The notes under the pieces were generated by a model. That model did not search any database. It was not told where the DNA came from and saw nothing but the letters and a program-made list of their open reading frames with translations. The translations under genes and the position numbers were made by a program. A stretch of DNA of 64,000 nucleotides. It comes from DASXAI01 sp963728985 (GTDB lineage Bacteria > Actinomycetota > Acidimicrobiia > Acidimicrobiales > Ilumatobacteraceae). Positions 8,749 through 17,246 of the stretch are shown piece by piece (within the stretch, counting starts at the first letter, position 1; each line of letters begins with the position of its first letter). The DNA is taken from assembly GCA_963728985.1 (NCBI GenBank), contig CAVSME010000009.1, positions 310,001 through 374,000 of the forward strand, in the 5' to 3' direction.

Positions 8749-10108
8749 TCATGATCGCATCACCGGCGCAACGTCGTCGTCGACGGCGAAGAGCGGCCAC
8801 TCGCCCGTGACCCCCTTCAGGGCGTGCGTACCGCGCGCCGCGAACGTGAGCCCCGACCCGACGACCAGGTCGGTCACGGTCCGGGACACCAGGATCTCTC
8901 CGGCGCCGGCCAGGTCGCAGATCCGCCGCGCGATCACGACGGCCATGCCCGTGATGTCGTCCCCGCGGCGCTCCACCTCGCCCGTGTGGAGGCCGCTGCG
9001 CACGTCGAGCCCGAGCCGGCGGACCGCGTCCCGGATGGCACCGGCGCAGTGGAGCGCCCGTCCCGGGCCGTCGAAGCTGGCGAGCACGCCGTCACCGGTG
9101 GTCTTGATCAAGGTGCCCCCGAAGGCTGCAACCAGTTGGGCGACGGCGTGGTCGTGCTCGTCGAGCAGATCCCGCCACCGGCGATCTCCGATCGAGGCGA
9201 CCAGCGCGCTGGAATCCGACGATGTCGGTGAACAGCACCGTGGCCAGCGTGCGCGAGACATCGACGTGACGGACGCCGGTCAGGAACTCCTCGATCTCGA
9301 CGAGGATGGCGTCGGCGTCGCCGAAGTAGAAGAGGTGATCATCGCCGGGGAGCTCGACCAACCGGGCGTCGGGGATGTGGGTGGCGAGGAACCGCCCGTG
9401 CTCGACCCGGATCATCCGGTCACCCCGGCGATGGACGACCAGCGTCGGGGCGTGGATCGACCCGAGGATGCCGCGAACGTCGATGGCGTGCAGCACCTGG
9501 CGGGTCGTGTAGCCCACACCGGGGCTCGCCGCCAGCCGCAGGAACCGGATGAATTGCGCCGCCGCGTCAGGGTCATCGCGCGCACTCGGCGCGTTCAGGT
9601 AGAAGCCCGGTTCCCCGCTCCATTGCGTCGTCGCATCGGCCAGCCACGCTGCCAGCACCGTGCTGGGGATGCCGTCGGGATAGTCATCGGCGTGGGCCAT
9701 GCGGGCGAACGTGTTCACGAGGACCAACGCCGCCACCCGCCGAGGATGCGTCCCTGCCGCCAGCATGGCGACCGGCCCGCCGCCGTCGCATCCGATCACG
9801 GCCGCCCGCTCCGAGCCGGCGTCGTCGAGCACGGCGACGAGATCGTCGGTCGACTGCTCGAAGAACGGCGCGCCCGAGGTTCGGGCCGGATCGGACAGAC
9901 CGGTGCCCCGACGATCGAACACGAGCACGCGGCTGAACGAGGCCAACCGCTCGACGAACCGCGCCAGCGGACGGAGATCCCACATCGCCTCGACGTTGCT
10001 GAACCACCCGGGCACGAGCACGACGTCGATCGGGCCGTCACCAACGACCCGGTAGGCCACGTGCTCGTGGCCGACACGTGCGTAACGAATGTCCGGCCGC
10101 AACACCAC
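8749..10108 (-). pseudogene. Alpha/beta hydrolase - adenylate/guanylate cyclase domain fusion, frameshifted
   Basis: Two reading frames together make one protein of about 450 residues. The N-terminal frame (GTG near 10108) is an alpha/beta hydrolase of about 290 residues, with 'VVLVPGWFSN' and the GCDGGG elbow, where Asp replaces the usual Ser. It continues into TLATVLFTDIVG, the first metal-binding strand of a class III nucleotide cyclase. The other frame then gives SSALVASIGDRRW, FGGTLIKTTGDGVLASFDGP and the rest of the cyclase domain. The shift is at about 9213-9215 (GGATTCC where GGATCC would keep frame), one extra base. This hydrolase-cyclase architecture is known in actinobacteria. The shift may be a sequencing error. 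Confidence 0.75.
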
Positions 10109-10133
10109 GGGCGGCCACGTTACGCTTCCGGCC

Positions 10134-10913
10134 GTGGAGCGGACTCTGGAGGGGAAGGTCGCCGTCGTGACGGGCGGCTCGAGGGGCATCGGCCTGGGCA
10201 TTGCGCAGTCGTTCGTCGACGCCGGCGCCGCGGTCATGCTCGTCTCCCGCAAACCGGACGGACTCGAGGCAGCAGCGGCCGAGCTCACCCGAGCCGCTCC
10301 CGGCAGCGATGTCGCCTGGTACGCGGGACACGTCGGGCGTCAGGAGGATGCCGAAGCGTGCATGCAGGCGACGCTCGATCGCTTCGGCGCGGTGGACATC
10401 CTGGTCAACAACGCCGCCACCAACCCCTACGCCGGCCCGACCATCGGCGTCGACCCGTCCCGGCTGGACAAGACCTACGAGGTCAACCTGCGGGGCCCGC
10501 TGCTGTGGTCGCAGGTCGCCTGGAACCGTGCGATGCGTGATCACGGAGGCGTGATCATCAACATCGCCGCCGGCGGGGCGTACGCCACGTCCAGCCAGCT
10601 CGGTGTGTACTGCATGTTCAAGGCGGCGTTGGTGCACCTCACGAAGCAGCTCGGCGCCGAGCTCGGACCCAACGTGCGGGTGAACTGCATCGCCCCCGGT
10701 TTGATCAAGACGGACTTCGCTCGCATCCTGTGGGAGGGCGAGCGCGGTGCCAAGGTGGCGTCCACCCTCCCGCTGCAGCGCCTCGGCGAGGCGGCGGACA
10801 TCGGCGACGCCGCGGTCTGGCTGGCGGCCAACGCCACGTGGATGACGGGCCAGACGATCGTCCTGGACGGTGGCGGCCTGGTCAGCTTCCTCGAAGAGGG
10901 CATCGACGACTGA
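10134..10913 (+). CDS. SDR family oxidoreductase
   Basis: This 259-residue short-chain dehydrogenase has the NAD(P) site TGGSRGIG near residues 14-21, 'NNAATNP' near 93, and the catalytic pair Tyr and Lys in YCMFK. The C-terminal 'IVLDGGGLVSF' fits a 3-ketoacyl-reductase-like enzyme. The usual catalytic Ser position reads 'INIAAGG', so Ser may be supplied from a neighbouring site or be missing. The GTG at 10134 is chosen because the Rossmann strand begins eight residues later. Only 25 bp separate it from the divergent hydrolase-cyclase start, so mRNAs may be leaderless. Confidence 0.85.
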   Translation: MERTLEGKVAVVTGGSRGIGLGIAQSFVDAGAAVMLVSRKPDGLEAAAAELTRAAPGSDVAWYAGHVGRQEDAEACMQATLDRFGAVDILVNNAATNPYAGPTIGVDPSRLDKTYEVNLRGPLLWSQVAWNRAMRDHGGVIINIAAGGAYATSSQLGVYCMFKAALVHLTKQLGAELGPNVRVNCIAPGLIKTDFARILWEGERGAKVASTLPLQRLGEAADIGDAAVWLAANATWMTGQTIVLDGGGLVSFLEEGIDD

Positions 10914-10925
10914 GGCTCGCCGCCT

Positions 10926-12926
10926 TCAGCTCGTCACGAGGCGGTAGCGGCGCACAGCGATCCGGACGCACAGTTCGACGTCTTCGGGCAGGAGCAGCCG
11001 CTCGGCGACGAGCTGCTGGGCGGCGGCCCGCACGGCGGCCTCGTAGGCGGCGATGCTGGGGTAGCGCTCCTCGAGCGATGCCCGCGGATCGCCGAGGCGC
11101 TCCCGCTCTGCGATCGTGCGGGGGAACGGGATGCTGGACCCGAAGTAGTCGATGACCTGGCCCGTCCCGCCGGTGTCGGCATGACGGGGGTTGACGCCGA
11201 GATGGGTCGCGACCGGAACGCTGATGTCGGGCATGCGCACGCCGGCGATCTCGTTGCCGTCGACGTCGAGAGCGGACACCGCGGACGGATATGGCGTCCC
11301 GAAGGGACGGGCCGGGTAGCGCCCGATCCCCTGATCACTGTCAGGGCCGAGATCGAGCGCCGACATCACCGCCAGCTCCGCCGGGTCAGGCAACGCCAGC
11401 GACGGGATGGCCGAGAGTTGTGCCAATGCGGCGTCGCGACTGACGGCGGACTGGTCCGACCAGCGAGGAACAGCCGAGGGCGGCGGGCTGACGCCCTCGC
11501 AGACCCAGTCGACGAGGCTCACGAGGGCGCAGCGGTACAGCGGCGTGTAGTCGACGATGTTCAAGTAGTTCGCGCCGCGCCCACCGCTCGGGCTGAGATC
11601 GGTCAGCTCGGCCAGTCCTGCCGAGTGTTGCGCGGACGCATACAGATAGCGCCGCACGAACGGCGCATCGCCGGCATCCGACCCGTCGACCACGAGCGTG
11701 TGGGCCAGGGAAGCATCACCCCGCCAGTACTCGGCCGCAGTGTCGACGAAGACCACCTTCGGCGGGTCACTCGCCGCCGCGACGCGCTCGAGGAGGCCGT
11801 CGCGGCGTCCCGTGCGGGGGTCGTCCTGGGCGGCGTCGGCGAAGGGGAACCAGTGTCCGAAGCTCGGCGTCGGCTGCACCGAGGGCTGCGCCCCCCGATG
11901 GTTGTACTCGCCGCGGCGCCCGCCGCCGACCAGGCCGAGCGTCCCGTCGACGGCCCGCCCGCCGAGCTCGTCCACGTCAAGGCCGAGGTACAGCAGATGC
12001 CGGATGAAACGGCTCGTCTGCGACACGCCGGTCAGCAGCACACGATCGATCGAGCCGCTCAGCGGGTTGTCGGCCCGGTCCGAGCGCACGAAGGCGGCGA
12101 GGTCTCGCACCGCCAGGAGGCCGGCACCGACCACCGGGCAGCTGGCCGCCCGGTACACCAGGTCGTAGATCCGTCCGGCCTGCAGCCCTCCGTCCACCCA
12201 GAGGTGGCCGGGGTCACCGTGCACGTCGTCTCCGATCGGTCGTGCGAACCGCCAGCGATCTCGGGGGACGATCGTCGGTGCCGCGTGGAGCTCGTCGCGC
12301 ACGTAGAGCGTCGCACCGGGATCGTCCACGTCGACGGTCGGGATCGGTTCATGGTTGCCGATCGGACCGACGTGCTGATCGGTGAGCGGCACCGAGGCCA
12401 CGTCGCCGGGCAACTGGATGCGCAGCTGCGTCCACGCCGTGGCCGGCTTCCCGTCGCTGCCGATCGCGACCGGGGCATCGAGTCCCATCCGATCGTCGGC
12501 GCGCGGCACGTCCCACTGCCATCCACACCACGCGAGTGAGAAGCCGCGACGCATGAGAAAGCCGTCCCCGGCGGGAATCCGGTGTTGTTGCGGCACGTCG
12601 AGCACGGCCCGGTTGAACAGACCCGTCATCGTGCGCCGGCCACGGTTCGGGATGTCGATCAGCGCGACCCGGTTTCCACCGGTCGGCGCCACCGGTCGCA
12701 GCACGACCACGTCGCCGCGGAAGTGGACGCGACCTTCGCCGTCGTGGACGGCGTGGGCCAAGTCGACGATGTCCGCGTTCGCGGCGACGGTGGGATCGAC
12801 CGAGTAGTGGGCAATGGCGTCGATCCGCTCGTAGGAGCCGACGTCACCGAACGCGCACCCGTCCTCGTACGGCTCGCAGCCAACGATCTCCAGACGATCA
12901 AGACCCACAGGGCCCACCCCCGACAC
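10926..12926 (-). CDS. Large alpha/beta hydrolase domain-containing protein
   Basis: About 666 residues. It resembles the alpha/beta hydrolase domain family (PF20091-like) of actinobacteria and proteobacteria. The start 'LDRLEIVGCEPYEDGCAFGDVGSYERIDA' matches the family's opening strand region, here read from its parts. The nucleophile region is probably 'LLTGVSQTSRFIRHLLY' (GVSQTS elbow). Several GTG codons (12926, 12917, 12908) could start translation. The open frame further upstream (to 13187) is Arg/Cys-rich and looks non-coding. Function is unknown, and an esterase is likely. Confidence 0.75.
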   Translation of the reverse strand: MSGVGPVGLDRLEIVGCEPYEDGCAFGDVGSYERIDAIAHYSVDPTVAANADIVDLAHAVHDGEGRVHFRGDVVVLRPVAPTGGNRVALIDIPNRGRRTMTGLFNRAVLDVPQQHRIPAGDGFLMRRGFSLAWCGWQWDVPRADDRMGLDAPVAIGSDGKPATAWTQLRIQLPGDVASVPLTDQHVGPIGNHEPIPTVDVDDPGATLYVRDELHAAPTIVPRDRWRFARPIGDDVHGDPGHLWVDGGLQAGRIYDLVYRAASCPVVGAGLLAVRDLAAFVRSDRADNPLSGSIDRVLLTGVSQTSRFIRHLLYLGLDVDELGGRAVDGTLGLVGGGRRGEYNHRGAQPSVQPTPSFGHWFPFADAAQDDPRTGRRDGLLERVAAASDPPKVVFVDTAAEYWRGDASLAHTLVVDGSDAGDAPFVRRYLYASAQHSAGLAELTDLSPSGGRGANYLNIVDYTPLYRCALVSLVDWVCEGVSPPPSAVPRWSDQSAVSRDAALAQLSAIPSLALPDPAELAVMSALDLGPDSDQGIGRYPARPFGTPYPSAVSALDVDGNEIAGVRMPDISVPVATHLGVNPRHADTGGTGQVIDYFGSSIPFPRTIAERERLGDPRASLEERYPSIAAYEAAVRAAAQQLVAERLLLPEDVELCVRIAVRRYRLVTS

Positions 12927-13201
12927 GATCAGCGCACCAGCCGACGTGCATCCTAGAGACGTACATCGAGCCGAGCGGGCAGCAGAACACTGCGGTGAAC
13001 TGCAAGTGACGAGTCGATGCAGCCGGCGATTTGTGCCCACGCGTCGGCCTCCGAGCGCTGAGCGGCCGACCTCGACGCTGGGCGCGGTCGCTCGACATTC
13101 TCTTCTTGCAGTCGGCCGCAAGAAGACGTACGTTGGCGGGAGCACGCACACGCGTCGCGCCGGGATGCGACGCCACGTCACTTGCACATCGGGAGGGGAC
13201 T

Positions 13202-14201
13202 ATGTCGCGCTTGTCGCGCGGGAGAAGGTTCGTCGTCACGTCGCCGTCATCGCGCTCGTCGCGACCGCCGGCATCATGAGCCCAGGGACAGCGTCGGCGA
13301 AGCCGCAGGCCACCTGCCGCGGCTATCTCGCCTGCCTCGCCCTCGGTGTCCGGGCCTACGTGTACAGCTACCCGCTCGTCATGACCGGCGTCACCGAAGG
13401 TGTGAGCACGAACGTGCCCAACGCCACCACCAGCGGAGGCCGAGCGCCCGTCAACCAGCTCTCGAACAACAAGATCCCCACGGGCGAGCAGGAGTCCGAC
13501 ATCGTCCTGCCCAACGTCAACACGCCGTACTCGCTGGCGTGGCTCGACCTGACGAAGGAGCCGATGATCCTGCACCTGCCGGATCTGACGGGCCGCTTCT
13601 TCGTGATGGAGTCGATGAACGCGTGGACCGACGTCATCACGAACTCCCCGGGAACCCGCACGGCGGCCGGACCGGGCGACTACGCCTACGTCGGGCCCGG
13701 CTTCAAGGGCAAGTTGCCACGCGGGATCAAGGAGGTGCTCCGCTTCCCGACCAACACGGTCTTCATCGCCGGCCGCATCTACTCGACCGGAGCGCAGGAC
13801 GATCTCACCGAGGTCGCGACGATCCAGACGAAGCTCTCGCTGGTGCCGCTGTCGAAGTACGGCAAGCCCTACACCCCGCCATCCAACGTCCCGTACGACC
13901 CCAGCCTCGACATGTCGGCTCCCTACCTACAGGTCCAGAACATGGACGCGGCGACGTTCTACGACAAGGCGACCCGGCTCATGGGCCCGAACCCGCCGGC
14001 GCCGGCGGACGCGACGCTGGTCCGCGAGATGGCCAAGATCGGGATGGTCCCCGGCAGTCCCTTCCGGTTCGACACGCTCGATCCCGTGACTCGTCGTGCC
14101 CTGCAGGACGCCCTGAACACGTCCTGTTCCAGCCGAACGGGTGGATCCCGCCGGCGGTGCAGTGCGTCCCGACACCGGGGAACGCCTGCCCGACGTCCTG
14201 A
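13202..14201 (+). CDS. DUF1254 domain-containing exported protein, probably with two frameshifts
   Basis: The main frame encodes a signal peptide (hydrophobic AVIALVATAGIM, then TASA-KP cleavage) and a DUF1254 domain. It starts 'AYVYSYPLVMTGVTEG' and includes 'LPNVNTPYSLAWLDLT' and 'GRFFVMESMNAWTDV'. ATG 13202 has an excellent GGAGG at 13192-13196 but is in another frame. One extra G in the GGG run near 13220 would join it to the main frame. Near the end, a one-base shift near 14118 would turn an Arg-rich tail into 'VLFQPNGWIPPAVQ', stopping at 14201 just before a terminator. The usual partner domain DUF1214 is absent. Function unknown. Confidence 0.62.
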
Positions 14202-14222
14202 CGGACCACGTCGAGAGGTTGA

Positions 14223-14257
14223 AGCGCTCCCGTCGCCAGTCGTGCGGCGGGAGCGCT
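14223..14257. terminator. Bidirectional intrinsic-type terminator stem-loop
   Basis: AGCGCTCCCG (14223-14232) pairs perfectly with CGGGAGCGCT (14248-14257) around a 15-nt loop. It sits between the end of the DUF1254 gene and the end of the convergent LLM gene (stop at 14262). Its position supports the shorter end (14201) for the DUF1254 gene. Confidence 0.7.
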
Positions 14258-14261
14258 CGCG

Positions 14262-15419
14262 TTACGGCTTGCTCGTCTCCTTGGCGTGCTTGTCGGTCCA
14301 GGCCGCAAGCGCGTCTGCCTGCTTCTGGTTGAGCTCGGGCTTGCGGGCGCGTGCCCGGTTCTCGCTGTCGACCGTGCCGATCGTGGAGCCCTGGAAGTTG
14401 GGCATCACGTAGCGGGCGAACAGCTCGTAGTGCTTCTTGGTGTCCTCCCAGTTGGCCCAGTCGTGCGCCATCATGAGGTAGGTGCCGGCGCCGCCCGACT
14501 GCTTCTGCAGGTTCTCGATCTGGGCGACGGCATCGTCGGGCGTGCCGATCACGCCGACGCCGGTGGCGTTGACCCAGTCGATCCGCTCGCGCAACGTATC
14601 GCCCAGCGGGCAGAACTGGGGGGCGGCGGCCACCTTCTGGAGGTAGTCGAACCAGTCGTCGATGCCGAACTCGACCTCCTTCATCGCCTGCTCCTTCGTC
14701 TCGGCGATGTGCATCGGGCCGACCAACCGCCAGTCGCGCCGGTCGACGCTCGTGCCGAAGGCGGCGGCCCGCTCCTCCATCACGTCCCAGTGCAACGCCA
14801 GCACGTCGGCGCCGATGGCCATGGTGGCGCCGATCGACAACAGCCCGAGGCCGTACTTGCCGGCGATGCGCGGTCCCGACGGGGAGGCGATGGCCGCCAC
14901 TGCGACGTGCAGGTCGTCGCTGAAGGGACGCAGCTGGGTCTTGGCCTCGACCAGGGTGTGCGTGCCGACCTTGGCAGTGAGCGGCTCGTCGCTGCGCAGG
15001 AGGTGCATGAGGATGTCCATGCTGTCCTCGAGCAGCTGACGCTGATCGGCCGGCTCGATGCCGATCATGGCGGCGTCGGTGGGGAGCGCCCCGGGGCCGA
15101 CCCCGAGCATGACCCGGCCTCGCGTGAGGTGGTCGAGGAGGATGAGGCGGTCCGCCACCCACAGGGGATGGTGGTACGGCATCGACAACACACCGCTGCC
15201 GAGCCTGATGTGACGGGTCCGCTCGGCGGCGATCCCCATGAAGATCAGCGGCTCGGCGATGATCTCGTGGCCGCAGGAGTGGTGCTCGCCGATCCACGCC
15301 TCGTCGTAGCCCAGTCGATCCAGGTGCTGCATCAGGTCCAGATCGCGCTCGAGCGCGAGCGTCGGGTTCTGGCTGGATGCGTGGAAGGGCGCAAGGAAGA
15401 TGCCGAAGCGCATACGCAT
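14262..15419 (-). CDS. LLM class flavin-dependent oxidoreductase (limonene monooxygenase-like)
   Basis: This 385-residue luciferase-like monooxygenase begins MRMRFGIFLAPFHASSQNP, with 'YDEAWIGEHHSCG' and 'IRLGSGVLSMPYHHPL', patterns typical of the bacterial luciferase / limonene 1,2-monooxygenase group. It uses reduced flavin and O2, and its substrate is unknown. ATG 15419 is chosen over 15413 because AGGGGG lies 6 bp upstream. The C-terminal tail after about 360 is Lys/Glu/Ala-rich. The gene appears monocistronic. Confidence 0.85.
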   Translation of the reverse strand: MRMRFGIFLAPFHASSQNPTLALERDLDLMQHLDRLGYDEAWIGEHHSCGHEIIAEPLIFMGIAAERTRHIRLGSGVLSMPYHHPLWVADRLILLDHLTRGRVMLGVGPGALPTDAAMIGIEPADQRQLLEDSMDILMHLLRSDEPLTAKVGTHTLVEAKTQLRPFSDDLHVAVAAIASPSGPRIAGKYGLGLLSIGATMAIGADVLALHWDVMEERAAAFGTSVDRRDWRLVGPMHIAETKEQAMKEVEFGIDDWFDYLQKVAAAPQFCPLGDTLRERIDWVNATGVGVIGTPDDAVAQIENLQKQSGGAGTYLMMAHDWANWEDTKKHYELFARYVMPNFQGSTIGTVDSENRARARKPELNQKQADALAAWTDKHAKETSKP

Positions 15420-15598
15420 GAACGACCCCCTAGATCTCGTGCGTGCCGTGTGGTCGGTGCCTTCGAGCGATCGTACCGTCGCAGCCCCAGCGCTCGTCCA
15501 AGCCGACTGCGGTAGCGCAGGTCGTCGGCGTGGCGTCACATTCCGACTGGCTGTCTCGTCGTACCACCAGACGAACACAACCAGCGAAGGAGCGCATC

Positions 15599-16072
15599 AT
15601 GGATGCTCGTTTGAACCTCGCCGACAGCCCGATCGGAGCAAGGTTCGGGAAGTACCTCGTCTCGGCGAACAAGGTGGTCTCGGACTCGACGTTGCCGGCC
15701 ACGACGCAGGAACTGGTCAAGCTGCGCGCCAGCCAGATCAACGGCTGCGGATTCTGCACGGACATGCACACCAAGGACGCCGCGCAGGCTGGGGAGACAT
15801 CGACCCGCCTCAACCTGGTGGCGGCCTGGCGGGAGGCGACGGTGTTCACCGAAGCCGAGCGCGCTGCCCTGGAACTGACGGAGCAGGGCACCCGCATCGC
15901 CGACGCCGCCGGCGGCGTCCCCGACGAGACCTGGGCGAACGCCGCCAAGCACTACGACGAGGATCAGCTCGCCGCCCTGGTCGCCCAGATCGCCATCATC
16001 AACGCGTTCAACCGCGCCAACGTCATCGTCGAGCGCCCCGCGGGCGACTACCAGCCCGGCCAGTTCGGCTGA
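15599..16072 (+). CDS. Carboxymuconolactone decarboxylase / AhpD-like protein
   Basis: This 157-residue helical protein carries 'LVKLRASQINGCGFCTDMHTKDA', i.e. the CxxC and downstream His (CGFCTDMH) of AhpD-like alkylhydroperoxidases of the CMD family. Members reduce peroxides or act in aromatic catabolism. ATG 15599 is preceded by AAGGAG with 6-bp spacing. The frame open upstream is divergent-promoter DNA. The SDR gene follows after about 40 bp on the same strand. Confidence 0.88.
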   Translation: MDARLNLADSPIGARFGKYLVSANKVVSDSTLPATTQELVKLRASQINGCGFCTDMHTKDAAQAGETSTRLNLVAAWREATVFTEAERAALELTEQGTRIADAAGGVPDETWANAAKHYDEDQLAALVAQIAIINAFNRANVIVERPAGDYQPGQFG

Positions 16073-16115
16073 CGATCGAGGCGGTCGCCCGCGACGACGA
16101 GCGCGACCGGCCATC

Positions 16116-16844
16116 ATGGTGGCCATGTCGTTGTCATTCGAGGATGCCGAAGTGGTGGTGATCGGCGGTACGTCGGGCATCGGCCTCGCGACCGCGGCGA
16201 TGGTCCAGGACGCAGGCGCCCGGATCACCGTCGTCGGACGCGACGAGCATCGGCTGGCCGGCGCGCTCGAGCAGCTCGGTGGCCGCGCTCGCGGGGTGGC
16301 GCTCGACGTCGCCGACGAAGGAGCGGTGCAGCACCTGTTCGCATCCTTCGATCACGTCGATCACGTGGCGATGCTCGCCGGGACGCGCGCCGACGGCGAG
16401 GTCGCCACGATCGACACGTCGACCATCGCAGGACCGGTCGACAGCCGCCTCTGGGGCGCCCTTTACATCTGCCGTTACGCCGCGCCGAAGATGACGAATG
16501 GTTCCATCACCATCTGCACGGGAGTCGGCGTCGGCCGACCCCGCCGCGGCGGCGCCATCGTCGCCGCCGCCGCCGGCGGCGCGGAGATACTCGCTCGGGT
16601 GGTGGCGCTCGAACTCGCGCCGATCCGGGTGAACGTCATCCGGCCCGGCATCGTGGACACCCCCATGCTCGCCCACATGGCGGGCGACCGCCTCGAGGCG
16701 GTGATCGCGTCGCAAGCCAAGCGCACACCACTCGGTCGCATCGCGCAGCCCGAGGAGATCGCCCACGGCATCCTCTTCCTGATGAGCAACACGTACGTCA
16801 CCGGGTCCACGCTCACGATCGACGGCGGCCTCAGCCTCACCTGA
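16116..16844 (+). CDS. SDR family protein lacking the canonical YxxxK pair
   Basis: This 242-residue Rossmann protein has GGTSGIGLAT near residues 17-26 and the SDR C-terminal 'IRVNVIRPGIVDTPM' and 'GSTLTIDGGLSL'. Where catalytic Tyr and Lys are expected, the sequence reads GGAIVAAAAGGAEILARVVA, with neither residue. The Ser strand reads SITICTGVGVG. Many SDR-like proteins with this replacement are annotated as oxidoreductases, but activity is doubtful. Start could be ATG 16116 or 16125. It precedes the unknown 104-residue gene by 84 bp. Confidence 0.8.
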   Translation: MVAMSLSFEDAEVVVIGGTSGIGLATAAMVQDAGARITVVGRDEHRLAGALEQLGGRARGVALDVADEGAVQHLFASFDHVDHVAMLAGTRADGEVATIDTSTIAGPVDSRLWGALYICRYAAPKMTNGSITICTGVGVGRPRRGGAIVAAAAGGAEILARVVALELAPIRVNVIRPGIVDTPMLAHMAGDRLEAVIASQAKRTPLGRIAQPEEIAHGILFLMSNTYVTGSTLTIDGGLSLT

Positions 16845-16928
16845 CCACGGCAGGCACGTATCAACCCGAAACCTGGACGCCTCTTCAGGATACGGATCCG
16901 ACTGACGGATGCGGAGAGGAGACTTCCA

Positions 16929-17243
16929 ATGGACAGCAATGACATCTTCGACCGCGCCGTCGCTCGGCGGCTGGCGGACGGCGAGTTCGACGACGAGCTG
17001 GTGGCGTCCTTCGTCGATGCCCAGCGACCGGTCGCGGAGTACGTGCGCGATCTCGACGTGTGCGCGTACGGCATCTGCATCGACTACGCGGTCGGGATCG
17101 GAGACCTCCCGCGCTTCTTCGAGGGCCTCTTCTCGTCGAAGCCGGTGATCGTCAAGATCAAGGGCTTCCCGTGGGGCATCATCGATCCGCGCGAGTTCCG
17201 ATTCACGGTCGCCAACGACGTACGCGCGATGAACGGGGCCTGA
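16929..17243 (+). CDS. Unknown 104-residue protein coupled to a radical SAM gene
   Basis: I do not recognise a family. The protein is acidic and helical at the N-terminus (MDSNDIFDRAVARRLADGEF). A middle segment carries two cysteines (VCAYGICIDYAVG), and the C-terminal half is rich in aromatics and Pro (SKPVIVKIKGFPWGIIDP). There is no signal peptide or membrane segment. GAGAGGAGAC precedes the ATG. Only three bases separate its stop from the GTG of the radical SAM gene, so the two are translationally coupled. It could be a peptide substrate, a recognition or partner subunit, or an accessory protein for that enzyme. It does not look like a PqqD-type recognition element. Confidence 0.7.
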   Translation: MDSNDIFDRAVARRLADGEFDDELVASFVDAQRPVAEYVRDLDVCAYGICIDYAVGIGDLPRFFEGLFSSKPVIVKIKGFPWGIIDPREFRFTVANDVRAMNGA

Positions 17244-17246
17244 GCG

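Noticed and set aside
12946..13200. Open plus-strand frame upstream of the DUF1254 domain that would add about 85 residues
   Set aside because: Its composition is Arg/Cys-rich and lacks domain character, and a strong GGAGG with ATG at 13202 and a signal peptide mark the real start region.
14202..14412. Extension of the DUF1254 frame to 14412
   Set aside because: It runs through a perfect terminator hairpin and antisense to the LLM gene, with Arg/Ser-rich low-complexity translation.
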